Assembly: GCF_963082655.1 (NCBI RefSeq)
Contig: NC_081555.1
Coordinates: forward strand, 16,157,650-16,221,649
Length of the DNA: 64,000 bases
Source: Stomoxys calcitrans
Lineage: Eukaryota > Arthropoda > Insecta > Diptera > Muscidae
Direction of reading: 5' to 3'
Positions 44,669 through 56,702 of this stretch are shown piece by piece. Numbering within the stretch: the stretch's first letter is position 1; each line of letters begins with the position of its first letter. The translations under genes and the position numbers were made by a program. The notes beneath the pieces are model-generated. The model did no database searches, was not told the DNA's origin, and was given only the letters and a program-made list of their open reading frames with translations.

Positions 44669-47600
44669 ACTAGCTGGACAGGGCCCGCTCCGCTACGCCT
44701 TCCTTCACTCTCTTATATTACGTGAGCCCTATAGGGTCACGTCAGGAAATAAGTCCTTCTCTTCTCCCAAATACCTTTCATTGGAGCCTTATATTGTTAT
44801 GGTCGGTAAATATGTCCGGTATGGGGGTGAGGCCCATCACCGAGATCTGGCGTTTTTGAAAATAGGGTATGAAGGGTATTTAGTGGGTGGGCCGGTCCCA
44901 GACTCTATCCTAATTGTGCATATCAAATTTGTAGTCAACTCCCAAAGACCTTTCATTCGATACCCATTTTGTGACGTTGGACATTTATGCCCGTTTTGAG
45001 GGTTTTTGGATTTGGGGAGGCCCCTCAGACACCAAGGCACAAATTCTTATAATAGATGTGTACTCAGCCTCCAAATATCTTTCGTTGGTACCCATATTGT
45101 CCCAATCGGTAAATATGTCCTGTTGAGGGGTTTTGGGGGCTGGGGAGGCGCCTCAGATGACATCAAGGAATACATTTTTATATCAGCATTGGACTCTGCC
45201 TTTAAATACCTTTCATTTGATATTCATACTGTCCCAATCGTTAAATTTGTCCTGCTGGGGGGTTTTGAAGGGTAGGGAGGGCCCACAGATATCAAAAAAA
45301 ATGTTTGTGTCAGATTTGTATTCTACTTTTAAAAACCTTTCATTTGATACCCATATTGCTCAAAGCGATTAAAGTGTCCTGTTGGGTGGTGTTTTTGGGG
45401 TTGGGGGCCCCCGACACTAAGGGTAACATTTTTATTTTTTTTATTTATTTATTTCATTTCATGCAATGCGAAGCCATCAGGCCTATATGCATAAGACGTA
45501 CTTTTTCTAACATAAGTGAAAAAACTCCCCAATTGTAATGCCAAGTTCGTACTCTACTCTTAAATACCTTTCATTTGATACCCATATTGTCCCAAACGGT
45601 TCACATGTCCGTTCGGATGGGTTTTGGGATGGGGCGTCCCCCCAGGTTAATTGACCCCAAATTTTTTTTACCAATTTCGTGTTTTTGGCGTAACATAAGG
45701 TGGCAAATAAAATGTCGCTTAAATCGGTGAAAGCATCTCCGAGATCTGGCGTTTTTGAAAATTTGGGTATGGGGAGGGCCCGCCCCCCTTCGGATATCAA
45801 TAAATGTAGTAACGTTTTTTACCGGGGGCCCAAATTCTACCATCTGTGAAAATTTCATGAAAATCGGTTCAGCGGACCCTCCCCCTTACCCTAATTTTCA
45901 AAGACGTCATATCTCAGAGATGTGTGGTGCGATTTAATCAAAATTTTGTGTGCTCTCATACAGTACCCTAAAAATAAAAATTTGGTATCCAAATTTCGGA
46001 TGGGGTACCTAGGCGGGCCGCCCCACCCTAAAACCTACTAAACATATATTTCGACCAATCACGATAATATGGGACTCAAATGAAAGGTATTGAGGATAAA
46101 AAAACGTATGTTATATCCAATTGTCGGACCAAGTGCTAGGGGGGCCACCCCAAGCCCACAAAACACCCCTACATCGGACATATTTACCAACCATGGCAAT
46201 ATGGGACTCAAATGAAAGGTATTTGCGAGTAGAATACGAATCTGATATCCAAATGTGGGACCACGTTTCTGGGGTTCTACCCCTTCCTCAAAACACCCCC
46301 CAAACGGGACTTTTTACTGGCCATGGGAATATGGGACCAAAAACCTCACCCAAAGGGGACAAATTTACGACCATAGCCATATGGGACTCAAATGAAAGGT
46401 CTTTGGGAGTAAAGCACGAATCTGATATCAATATTCGGGAAAAGTGTCTATGGTAAGTAAGTATTTGCTGACTATTGCACTATGAGGCTCAAATAAGAGG
46501 GTTTTTAGAGTGGAACACGAATCCGATATATATTTTCAAGGCCAACTCACTGAGTGGCCGCCCATTCCCCAAAACACCCCCAGCCGGTCATGTTTGCCGA
46601 CTATGAAAATATGGGGCTCAAATTAAAGGTATGTGGGAGTAGACCACGTATCTGATATCAACATCAGTAACCAACTGTCTAGGGGACGTCCCACCACCAT
46701 AACGTCCCACCACCAAAATTTGGGTCTTAAAGATAGTGGACCTAAATATTTTATAGTTTTTAGGGTCGATAACCCAAACCGGACATATTTGCTGACTTCA
46801 GCAATAAAGAGTTTAAATGAGATTAGAAAACGAATTTGATATCCAATTTTGAGTCCAATGGCAATATGGGGTTCAAATTAATGATATATAGATATATGAG
46901 AATAGAACACGTTGCTGATATATTTTCCGGGCTTAATGTTTGGGGGACCACCCTAATCCCCAAAACACCCCTAAATCGGGCATATTTACCGACCATGTCA
47001 ATGTGGAGCCTAAATACAAGGTATTGGGGGGTAGAGCAAGAATTGATACCCATTTTCAGGACCAATTTCCTGGGGGTGTACCCCTTTCCCAAAATACCCC
47101 ACAAACAGCAATTTTTTAGTGACCATCGCAATATGGGGCTTAAATAAAGGTATTTGGGAGTAGAATACGAATTTGATATCTAAATGTAGGACCATATATT
47201 TAGGGCATCACCCCTTTCCCAAAACACCCCCAAAGGGAAAAATTTTTTCAATCATGCCAATATGTGGCTCAAATGAAAGGTATTTGAGATTAGAAAACGA
47301 ATTTGATAACCAATTTTGGGGCCATGTGATTGGGGGACTCCTCATCGTGTAAACTCTCCTAAACCAATGACAATATGGGGTTTAAATAAATGATATTTGA
47401 AAGAAGAGCACGATGCTGATATTTTTTCAGGGCCAAGTATCTGGGGGACCATCTCACCCCCGAAAACACCCCTTAATCAGATATCATGAGAATATCGGGC
47501 TGAAATTATGTATTTAAAGAATGGAGTACACCTTACATCCATACTTAAATTCGTAGACCAATAGAGATATGGGATTCAGACTGTAAGTCAAGCGATATAC

Positions 47601-47722
47601 TATTTTCGTAGCATGGTATTTCACTAAATGCTCTTTAATTGTCGAAAATAAATATTCCAAGGAAATTTTTGTTCCATATAAAGTAAAAGAAGGCGCAGCA
47701 GAGCGGGTCAGGGTCAGCTAGT
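44669..47722. mobile_element. Foldback-type element with about 3 kb of mirrored repeat arms
   Basis: Ends ACTAGCTGGACAGGGCCCGC (left) and the complement of ACTAGCTGACCCTGACCCGC (right) form imperfect terminal inverted repeats of about 33 bp. The left arm carries units such as CCTTTCATTTGATACCCATA and TTGTCCCAATCGGTAAATAT. The right arm carries the mirror, AATATGGGACTCAAATGAAA and GGACATATTTACCGACCATG. The two halves are thus degenerate inverted repeats of each other, with unit periods of about 115-150 bp. No transposase was seen, so the element is non-autonomous. It fills most of the space between FREP-1 and FREP-2. A fragment of the family lies at 26161-26640. Confidence 0.75.
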
Positions 47723-47729
47723 ATAATTA

Positions 47730-47966
47730 TTGGGTTGCCCAAAAAGTAATTGCGGATTTTTCATATAGTCGGCGTTGACAAATTTTTTCACAGCTTGTGA
47801 CTCTGTAATTGCATTCTTTCTTCTGTCAGTTATCAGCTGTTACTTTTAGGTTGCTTTAGAAAAAAAGTTTAAAAAAAGTATATTTGATAAAAGTTCATTC
47901 TAAGTTTTATTAAAAATGCATTTACTTTCTTTTAAAAAATCCGCAATTACTTTCTGGGCAACCCAA
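47730..47966 (+). mobile_element. Mariner-like MITE, copy 4, in the FREP-2 3' flank
   Basis: Full-length copy beginning 8 bp after the foldback element and ending 41 nt from the FREP-2 stop codon. On the minus strand it supplies AATAAA at 47906-47911, the first canonical poly(A) signal after FREP-2. Confidence 0.88.
47906..47911 (-). promoter_or_regulatory. MITE-derived poly(A) signal for FREP-2
   Basis: AATAAA on the minus strand lies inside the MITE, about 96 nt downstream of the FREP-2 stop. No other AATAAA lies between the stop and this site. Confidence 0.5.
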
Positions 47967-48006
47967 TATAATTTCCAGATTACTTCACTGTTCCAAATTT
48001 TGCGTT

Positions 48007-51000
48007 CTAAGATTTACTTTCTGTTTTATCTGTCTTAGCACGTATCTTCATTTCGGCAAACTTCAGGGAATATTCAAAGCCCTTCCATTGCATCCAATTA
48101 ATGCCTTTGCTCTTTTTATCCTTCTCCTGGCGATATGGTCCAAATAAATGGCTAAAATGAAAAACAAAAACAAAGAATTATGAAGTTCACAATTGTCATT
48201 ACAAAATTCCCCGCCCAACCTGTGAAAACAATTGTTGAACCACCATGCTCCACGCCATGTCTGAGCACAATGAGTAGAATTGGCTTCACCATTATTCCGA
48301 TCTTGTGTGCTAAAAGGTTTTCCCAAATGGAAAGTCATGGCATCCTCAGCATTACCAGTATATTTGCCCAAGGATTCAATTTTGTACTTTTCAGATTCAT
48401 TGCCAATTTTAAAATTATCAAAATTTGCATAACGTTCTTCATTATCCCAGTCTCTCAAAATGATTGTTAGCTCCTGCGTAGATCCACTATTAGTCAATTC
48501 ATGCAATTTTTCCAAACCTATGAAAAATTCACCATTTGGTGAATTTCCAAAGCCTTTCTTGTAGTCCGTCCAATTACGATAGAAATCGACAGAGCCATCT
48601 TGACGCCTCAAAATGGTAGTCCATTGAGAGTTTGCGGTAACATTCTGTCTGTAAAAGGGATGTGTTTTGGGAGTTTTAAAAAAAGAAGTTGGTTATAATG
48701 AAGACGTAGAGTTCTGTACTTTTCTTTAGCAGCAGCAGCTTGACAGCTAGGTTTAATCACTTCCTTTGTAGTTGGCTTCAAAGTTTGTAATTGTGTAGTT
48801 TGTTCATCCTGTCTAAATAGCAAAAACAAATAAGACGAAATAAAAGTTGAGGAGTATATAAAAACTAAAGGCCTTATTCACAAAACTTTATACAGCCTTA
48901 ACATTGGTTTATTTGACAGTTCTATAAAGGAAATATTTCGAATAAACCTATTTCAAATATACCTTAAGTTTTGTGAATAAAGATGTAGATATATGACTTA
49001 CTTTTGACTTACTTCCTCTAATCTTGAAATGAAAAGAAGAGAAAATATAATAAAATTTTGTATTACTAAGGTCTATTAGTCCTTATTCAAAAATGTTGTG
49101 GGGTCATACATACTTTTTCCAGATATCCTCAATTCTGAAATTAAAGAATAAGAATAAGGTATAGAACAACATCAGGATTAGCAAAATATTGAACATTTTT
49201 CTACCTTCTATTCATGGCTTCCATTCTGTAAAATTTCATAAAGGTATTTGAGATTATTTATTTTATGGAAAGAATTACCCATGTTTTCACTTACTTTTTG
49301 TTTATATCCAAAAAGTTGTTATTCAGTTTTTCTGTTTCTGTTAAAAGTGTATTAATTTTGTTAAAATTGTTTTCCCAAAGGATCAGGTGATGGGGATCTT
49401 CGTCGGGATTCTGAGTTAAAAATAGGATTTTGTTATAAAACAACAAGTAAAAAGGCGTTAAGTTCGGCCGGACCGAACTTTGGATACCCACCAACTCGGG
49501 TATATATGTCAATCACCTTTCTTCAAAATTCGGTGACAATTGCATACCTTATGTCCCATAGTAGTTATATCGAAATATGTTCCGATTTGGACCAAATACT
49601 AATAAGTACAAGTCATTGTTCAATTGTGTATAACAAATATAGCTATATCTAAAAATAAACCGAAGAGCCTAACATAAGTCACTGTGTCAAATTTCAGTGA
49701 AATCGGATTATAAATGCGTCTTTTATGGGACCAAGACTTTAAATCGAGAGATCGGTCTATATGACAGCTATATCCAAATCTGGACCAAATTTGGCCAAAT
49801 TGACAAAGGACGTCGAAGAGCCTAACGCAACTCACCGTCCCAAATCTCGGCGAAATCCGACAATAAATGCGCATTTTATGGGTCCATCACCTTAAATCGA
49901 GATATCGGTCTACATGACAGCTATATCCAAATCTGGACCGATCTGGGCCAAACTAACGGAGGATGTCGAGGGGCCTAACAGAACTCACTGTTTAAAATTT
50001 CAGCAAAATCGCATAATAAATGTGGCTTTTATAGGCCCAAAATATTAAATCGAGAGATCGGCCTATAAGGCAGCTATATCCAAATCTAAATCGATCTGTC
50101 CCATATTGCAGAAGTATGTCGAGTGGCTTAATTTTACTCACTGTCTCAAATTTCGGGGACATCAGATAATAAATGCGCCTTTTATGGGCCCAAAACCTTA
50201 AATCGAGAGATCGGTCTATATGGCAGCTATATGCAAATCTGGACCGATCTGTGCCAAATTGAAGAATGAAGACGAAAGGCTTAACACAACCCACTGTCCC
50301 GAATTTTAGCAAAATCGGATTATAAATGTGGCTTTTATGGGCCCAAAACCTTAAATCGAGAGATTGGTCTATATGGCAGCTATATCCAAATCTGATCCAA
50401 TCTCGGCCAAATTGAAGAAGGATGTCAAAGGGCCTAACACAACTCACTGTCCTAAATTTCAGCAAAATCGGATAATAAATGTGGCTTTTGTGGGCCCAAA
50501 ATATTAAATCGAGAGATCGGTCTATATGGCAGATATACCAAATCTGAACCGATCTGGGCCAAATTGAAGGAAAATGTCGTAGGGCCTAACACAACTCACT
50601 GTTTAAGATTTCAGCAAAATCGGATAATAAATGCGACTTTATGGGCCCAAAACCTTAAATCGAGAGATCGGTCTATATGGCAGCTATATCCAAATCTGAA
50701 CCGATCTGAGCCAAATTGACGAAAGATGTCGAAGGGCCTAACACAACTCACTGTCCCGAATTTCATCAAAATCGGATAATAAATGTGGCTTTTATGGACC
50801 TAAGACCCTAAATCGGAGGATCGCTCTATATGGGGGCTATATCAAGATATAGTCCGATATAGCCCATCTTTGAACTTAACCTGCTTATGGACAAAAAAAA
50901 TGAACTGTGCAAAATTTCAGCTCAATATCTCTATTTTTAAATACTGTAGCATGATTTCAACAGACAAGGTAATAATTACGTCCTCTGGAGGGATCTTGAG

Positions 51001-52712
51001 TTCTTACTCAAGATCCCAGATCGGTTTAACTGGCAGCTATATCTGGTTATGGATCGATTTGAACCATATTTTACACAGTTGTTGGAAATAACACCAAAAC
51101 ACCTCATGCAAAATTTCAGCCAAATCGGTTAATAATTACGCCCTCTGGTGGCTCAAGAAGTCAAGATCCCAGATCGGTTTAAATGGCAGCTATATCAGGT
51201 TATGGACCGATTTCAACCATATTTGGCACAGTTATTAGAAGTCATAACAAAACACATCGTGCGATCTTTCAGCCAAATGGGATAATAATTAAGCCCTCTG
51301 GTGGCTCAAGAACTCAAGATTCCAGATCGGTTTAAATGGCAGCTACATCAGGTTATAAACCGATTCAAACCACACTTTGCACAATTGTTGGAAAGCATAC
51401 CAAAACAAAATGCAAATTTTGTCCATGAACATTCCACTAAGGAACAGGGGCAAACTTCTCACATATCAATGAGTGCAGTCCAATTCAAGTTTTAAGCTCA
51501 ATGATAAGGGTCCTCCTTTTTATAGTCGAGTCGGAACGGCGTACCGCAGTGCTACACCTCTTTAGAGAGAAGTTCTACATGGCATAGTACCTCACAAATG
51601 TCGCCAGAATTAGGAGGGGAAAACCACCGCTGAACATTTTTCTGATGGTCTCGCCAGGATTCGAACCCAGGCGTTCAGGGTCATAGGCGGACATGCTAAC
51701 CCCTGCGCTACGGTGGCCTCTAGCCATACCAAAACGACATTTTAAAATTTCATTCAAATTGTATAAGAATTGCGCCCTCTAGAGGCTTATGAAGTCTCAT
51801 TCTGAGATCGGCTTATATAATAGCTATATCAGGTTATGAACTGATTTAGACCATACTCGATACAGCTGTTGGATGTCACATCAAAACGATATGTGCAAAA
51901 TTTTTAGCCAAATCGGTTAACAATTGCGTCCTCTAGAGGCTCAAGAAGTCCACTCGTGAGATTGGGAGAATCAGGAGAACCATACTTGACACAGTTATTG
52001 CAAGTCATACAAAAACACTTGGTGCTAAATTGCATTAGAATTACGCCCTCTATAAGCTCATTGGTGATTAGATTGTTTCGAAATTGTGTAAAGCTTTCTT
52101 ACCTCTTATTGTGCTAAAGAAAATTAGGGGACTTATTAAGCCCTGTTTTACAACAAAACCATGCTCTACACAGTACTCAATTATGGTTGGGTATGTAGAG
52201 CACCTTAATCTTGACTTCTTGAGGCTCTAGAGGTCGCAATTATTATCGGATTTGCCTGAAATTTTGTACGACGGATTCTCTCATGACCATTAACATGTGT
52301 GTTTATTATGGTCTGAATTGGTCTATAGGCCGATACAGCTCCCATATAAATCGATCTCTCTATTTTACTTCTTGAGCCCACAAAGGGCGCAATTCTTATT
52401 CGAATTGGCTGACATTTTACACAGGTCTCCAACATATAATTTAATTGTGGTCCAAACCGGACCATATCTTGATATCGCTCTAATAGCAGAGCAAATCTTT
52501 TCCTATATCTTTTTTTTTGCCTAAGAAGAGATGCCGGGAAAAGAACTCCACAAATCCGATCCATGGTGGAGGGTATATAAGATTCGGCCCGGCCGAACTT
52601 AGCACGTTTTTACTTGTTATTCACTCACGTAGTATTCACTGGATGATTTATTGGCGGAAATTCCCAAACAAAATAGGCAAGACATATAAAAAAGCAATGA
52701 TAACAGCTTCAT
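48007..52712 (-). CDS. FREP-2: secreted fibrinogen-related protein with three heptad microexons
   Basis: Eight exons: signal 52712-52629; coiled-coil 49410-49295; microexons 49225-49205, 49134-49114 and 49022-49002 (each 21 bp); linker 48812-48720; fibrinogen exons 48648-48220 and 48151-48007. All GT-AG and in phase, giving 309 residues. The signal peptide is MKLLSLLFYMSCLFCLGISA. The coiled-coil exon (NPDEDPHHLILW...) is paralogous to FREP-1's. The microexons encode MEAMNRR, IEDIWKK and LEEVSQK, each a heptad with hydrophobic residues at a and d. The fibrinogen domain (about 127-309) has [28 protein letters not shown] and CAQTWRGAWWFNNC. The calcium loop reads DRNNGE, so two of the usual acidic residues are lost. 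The C-terminus has an unusual Lys/Ser/Thr-rich tail after KIR. Function by family: oligomeric lectin-like recognition; its ligand is unknown. Confidence 0.87.
48874..48980. mobile_element. Short palindromic MITE in FREP-2 intron
   Basis: TTATTCACAAAACTT and its complement AAGTTTTGTGAATAA bound about 107 bp of AT-rich DNA between the linker exon and the first microexon. It is a small foldback element or stable intronic hairpin. Confidence 0.55.
49443..50968 (-). mobile_element. Family A repeat element, reverse orientation
   Basis: From the hairpin end (AACAAGTAAAAAGGCGTTAA, then TTCGGCCGGACCGAA) through CCAACTCGGGTATATATG into about nine tandem units (GAGAGATCGGTCTATATGGC ... TGGGCCAAATTGAAGAAGGA) and the reversed head (CAAAATTTCAGCTCAATATC, ATTTCAACAGAC). 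Open frames at 49620-49874 and 49992-50465 are repeat translations. It lies in FREP-2 intron 1. Confidence 0.72.
50969..52616 (+). repeat. Family C repeats with a nested SINE
   Basis: Units with GGTGGCTCAAGAAGTCAAGA, AGATCGGTTTAAATGGCAGC and ATATCAGGTTATGGACCGAT, interrupted by the SINE at 51425-51719. They continue to an end with ATTCGGCCCGGCCGAACTTA near 52580 and TTTTTACTTGTTATT. The terminal palindrome TTCGGCCCGGCCGAA is the same as in family A, suggesting related replication ends. Confidence 0.6.
51425..51719 (-). mobile_element. tRNA-derived SINE, copy 3
   Basis: Minus-strand copy with the B-box complement GGATTCGAACCCAGG near 51658 and the A-box complement in CCCCTGCGCTACGG near 51702. 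The body runs from CATGAACATTCCACTAAGGA. The boxes are better preserved than in copy 2. Confidence 0.8.
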
Positions 52713-52904
52713 GACCGCGTTGTATGTTTCACAAGTAATGAACAAAAATGAACTGTATGATTTTTTCTAAAATAATTCAAAGCTTCATGATGAGTGAGTG
52801 ATTAAGCGGATTCTGTCTTAACAAATAATACAGAGTTGCCATCAATGCATTTGTGATATATTTTAGTTTAGTTAGGCAAAGAATGTGGGAGAAATTAAAA
52901 ACAA

Positions 52905-54650
52905 GTAAAAGTGTGCTAAGTTCGGCCGGGCCGAATCTTGGGAACCCATCAGCATGGATTCTGGTGGTATTAGTTGAAGGACATCATTTTTTTATATAGG
53001 ATGGGGGTATACTAATTTCGTCATTCTGTTTGTAACTCCTCGAAATATTCATCTCAGACCCCACAAAGTATATATATTCTTGATCGCCATGACATTTTAT
53101 GTAGATCTAGCCATGTGCGTCCGTCTGTCTGCCGAAAGCACGCTAGCTTTCGAAGGAGTAAAGCTAGCCACTTGACATTTTGCACAAATACTTCACAGGA
53201 CAGTTGGGAACGTAAATGAGCCTTATGGGTCCATGTTTTGACATAGCTGCCATATAAACCGATCCTGGATCTTGACTTCCCAGCCACTACAGGGCGTAAT
53301 TATACCCCACACCACCTCTGTGGTGCATTTGTTTGTAACACTCAGAAGGAAGAGAGATAGACCCATTGATAAGTATACCGATCGACTCAGAATCACTTTC
53401 TGAATCGATTTAGTCTCGTCTGTCTGTCTGCCCGTCTGTGCGTCTGTCTGTCTGTCCATGTTAATTTGTGTACAAAGTACAGGTCGCAGTTTTCATTCGA
53501 TCGTCTTTGGCATGGATTAACCGATTCTCTTAAAATTTGGCAGGAAGGAATTTCTTATGATTCTTGATATTACAGGTGAATTTCAGATTCGGTTCAAATT
53601 TGAATATATGGGTTGCCCAAAAAGTAATTGCGGATTTTTCATATAGTCGGCGTTGACAAATTTTTTCACAGCTTGTGACTCTGTAATTGCATTCTTTCTT
53701 CTGTCAGTTATTAGCTGTGACTTTTAGCTTGCTTTAGAAAGGAAGTGTAAAAAAAGTATATTTGATTAAAGTTCATTCTAAGTTTTATTAAAAATGCATT
53801 TACTTTGTTTTAAAAAATCCGCAATTACTTTTTGGGCAACCAATAGCTTCCATATATATGTTCGTCCGATTTGCAGTAATAATGCAATAAAATCGTCATT
53901 TGTTAATCGATTCTCTTGAAATTTGTTAGGAATGATTTTCTCTTGACTCTCGACATTACTGGAGAATTTCATAAAAATCGGTTCAGATTTAGATATAGCT
54001 CTCGTGTTTATATATCACCCGATTTTACCTTCTAGAGCTACTGCAAGCGCATTTATTGCCAAATCTTGGCAAAATTTTGCACAACTCTTTCCTCCACGAC
54101 TACCACATCATCTGAGAAGTTTGCTAGAAATCGGTTCAGATTGAGATATAGCTCCCATATATATGTTCTTCCGATTTGCTGTAATATTGCATTAAAATGG
54201 TCTTTTGTTAACCGATTCTCTCGAAATTCGGCAGGAAGGATTTTCTTATGACTCTCGATATAACTGGCGAATTTCATAGAAATCGGCCCAGATTTAGATA
54301 TAAGCTGTCATATGTGTATATCACCCAATTTTCACCCAAAGAGCCGCTTGTTTGACCAATCATGCCAAAATTTTGCACCACGCTTTCCTCGACGACTACC
54401 ACATTATCTGAGAAGTTTGCTAGAAATCGGTTCAGAATTAGATATAGCTCCCATATATATATATATATGTTCGTCAGATTTTGGGTAATTTGCTCAAATG
54501 TTGTCATTTGTCAACCGTAGTTATTACAGTTGGAACCTATTCTTGCTCGCCGAGGTCCACCAAAATTGGTTCAGAATTGGATACAGCTCCCACATTGTAC
54601 TTATAGGGTAGGTGTAGGGTATTATGCAGTCGGCACCGCCCGACTTGTGC
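52905..54650 (-). repeat. Nested dispersed repeats with a MITE
   Basis: Starts as a family B copy (GTGTGCTAAGTTCGGCCGGG, then CTTGGGAACCCATCAGCATGG). This breaks into a family A/C-type head near 53000-53300 (GGGGGTATACTAATTTCGTC, GTGCGTCCGTCTGTCTGCCG). From 53320 a different family follows, with GTCTGTCTGCCCGTCTGTGC and units built on AACCGATTCTCTCGAAATTC, GAATTTCATAGAAATCGG and TAGATATAGCTCCCATATAT. It ends ATTATGCAGTCGGCACCGCC near 54630. No protein. Confidence 0.55.
53609..53843 (+). mobile_element. Mariner-like MITE, copy 5
   Basis: Near full-length; the right end lacks one C (GGGCAACCAA). It is inserted into a repeat unit, whose sequence resumes after it with GCTTCCATATATATGTTCG. Confidence 0.82.
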
Positions 54651-55330
54651 CCTTCCTTAGCGGAGGTGTTTTATTATGATTTCCAACTACTGTTCCAAGT
54701 ATGGTTGACATTGGTCCATAACCTTGTATAGGTGTCATGTAAACCGATCTGGCGTCTTGACTTCTTGAGCCTCTAGAGGGCGCAATTCCTATTCGATGTG
54801 GCTTAAATGACTTTCTTTAGAGGGCGCAATGCCTATTCGATATGGCTGAAATGACTTCCAACAAATTTGCCAACATTTGTGCCAAGTATGGTTCAAATCG
54901 GTCCATAACCTGATATAGCAGCCATATAAACCGATCTTGAATCTTGACTTCTTGAGCCACTAGAGTACGTAATTCTTAACCGATTTGGCTGAAATTTTGC
55001 ATGAGGTGTTTTGTTATGGTTTCAAACAACTGTGATTATGGATGAAATCGGTGAATAACCTGATATAGCTATCATATAAACCGATCTGGGGTCTTGACTT
55101 CTTGAGCCTTTAGAGGGCGCAAATCCTATCCGATTTCGCTGGAATTTGGCATGATGTTTTTCGATATGACTTTCAACAACTGTGCAAAGTGTGGTATAAA
55201 TCGGCCCATAGCCTGATATAGCTGCCATATAAACCGATCTGGAAACTTGACTTCTTGAGGCTCAAGAAGTCAAATCGGGAGATCGGTTTATATGGAAGCT
55301 ATATCAGGTTATGAATCGATTTAGACCACA
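54651..55330 (-). repeat. Family C tandem repeats
   Basis: Four to five units of about 145 bp with CTTGACTTCTTGAGCC, GAGGGCGCAA, CAACAACTGTG and GCCATATAAACCGATCT, followed by a short inverted piece at 55255-55325. The stretch 55331-55690 after it shows no gene. Confidence 0.6.
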
Positions 55331-55689
55331 AAGCCACAAACCCAAACCACAATATTGCCGACAATGTTTTTTTTTAGATTCATTTCTATTGCCACCACTA
55401 CAAAATAAATAATAACGCAATAACATCAGTCGTGCCAAGCTTTGGATTTTCCACGATCATGGATTTCGGTAAAAATGTTGCCTATTCGAAATAAACCCAA
55501 ATGAAATAACGCCTAAAGAAAAAAGTGGTATAAACACCCAAAAATACATTTTGGGACTTATTGCTCAGTGACATACATAAGACCAACATTTTTTGGAAAT
55601 AGTTTCATAATTTCGGGGACTTGTTTAATTTCTGATCCAAAACTAAGAAGTAAGTCCCAAATTTTGAAATACACTTGATTTTCACCCTT

Positions 55690-56600
55690 GGAATTATTTC
55701 ACTTTATGTCTGTTCGTCTATCCGACTGTCCGTCTAACCGGCTGTTTCTCTATCCGTCTGTCCGTCCGTCTGTTGTAATCACTCTACAGGCTTCAAAATT
55801 TGAGACATTGAGCTGAAATTTAGCACAGATACGTCTTTTTGATGCACGCCGGTTAAGTTCTTGAACGGGCCAAATCGAACCATATTTGGATATAGCTGCT
55901 ATATAGACCAATTTTCCGATAAAGGTTCTAATGCCCATAAAACTTAATTTTTAATCCGATTTTGCTGAAATTTTAAACAATAAGTAGTTTTAGACATCTG
56001 ACCCGTATATGGTTCAGGTCCCACTATATTTAGATATAGCTGCCATATAGACCGATCTCCCGATAAAGGGTCTAAAGCCCATAAAAGCTTTATTTATTGC
56101 ACAATTTCGCTGAAATTTTGAACAGTGGGTTATTTTAAGCCTCCCGACAACTGAATCAAGTATGGTTCAGATCGGACTATATTTAGATATAGCTGCCATA
56201 TACACCGATCTCCCGATAAAGGGTCTGAATCCCATAAAAGCTTTATTTTTTAACCGATTTCGCTGAAATTTGAAACAGGGAGTAGTTTTAGGCCTACTAA
56301 TATCTGACCCAAATATTGTTCAGATCGGACTATGTTTAGATATAGCTGCCATATAGACCGATCTCCCGATAAAGGGTCTGAATCCCATAAAAGCTTTATT
56401 TTTTAACCGATTTCGCTGAAATTTGAAACAGTGAATAGATTAAGGCTTCCTAATATCCGACTTAAATATGGCTCTGATCGGATTTATCAGAGATAAAGCT
56501 GCCGTATAGACTGATCTGCCGATAAAAGGTCTGAATATATACCCGAGCTGGTGGGTATGCAAAGTTCGACCCGGCCGAACTTAATGCCTTTTTACTTGTT
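55690..56600 (+). mobile_element. Family A-like element, variant subfamily
   Basis: The head has CCGTCTGTCCGTCCGTCTGT and ATTGAGCTGAAATTTAGCAC. Units carry GACCGATCTCCCGATAAAGG and CCCATAAAAGCTTTATT. The end has ATATACCCGAGCTGGTGGGT, TTCGACCCGGCCGAA (imperfect hairpin) and TTAATGCCTTTTTACTTGTT. Its 3' end lies about 100 nt from the FREP-3 stop. Confidence 0.68.
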
Positions 56601-56627
56601 TGGGTCTTATTTAGTTGTCTTAGGGTT

Positions 56628-56633
56628 TTTATT
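56628..56633 (-). promoter_or_regulatory. Poly(A) signal of FREP-3
   Basis: AATAAA on the minus strand, about 70 nt past the FREP-3 stop codon at 56703-56705. Confidence 0.55.
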
Positions 56634-56702
56634 TAGGATCTAGTTTGGTAGGACATTGGGGATTATTGCGCATGGCTAAAATTTTCACTTTAGCAGCAGT
56701 TT

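Noticed and set aside
49992..50465. 157-codon minus-strand open frame as a gene
   Set aside because: Again family A repeat read-through, with the repeated RPFDILLQFG-type peptide.
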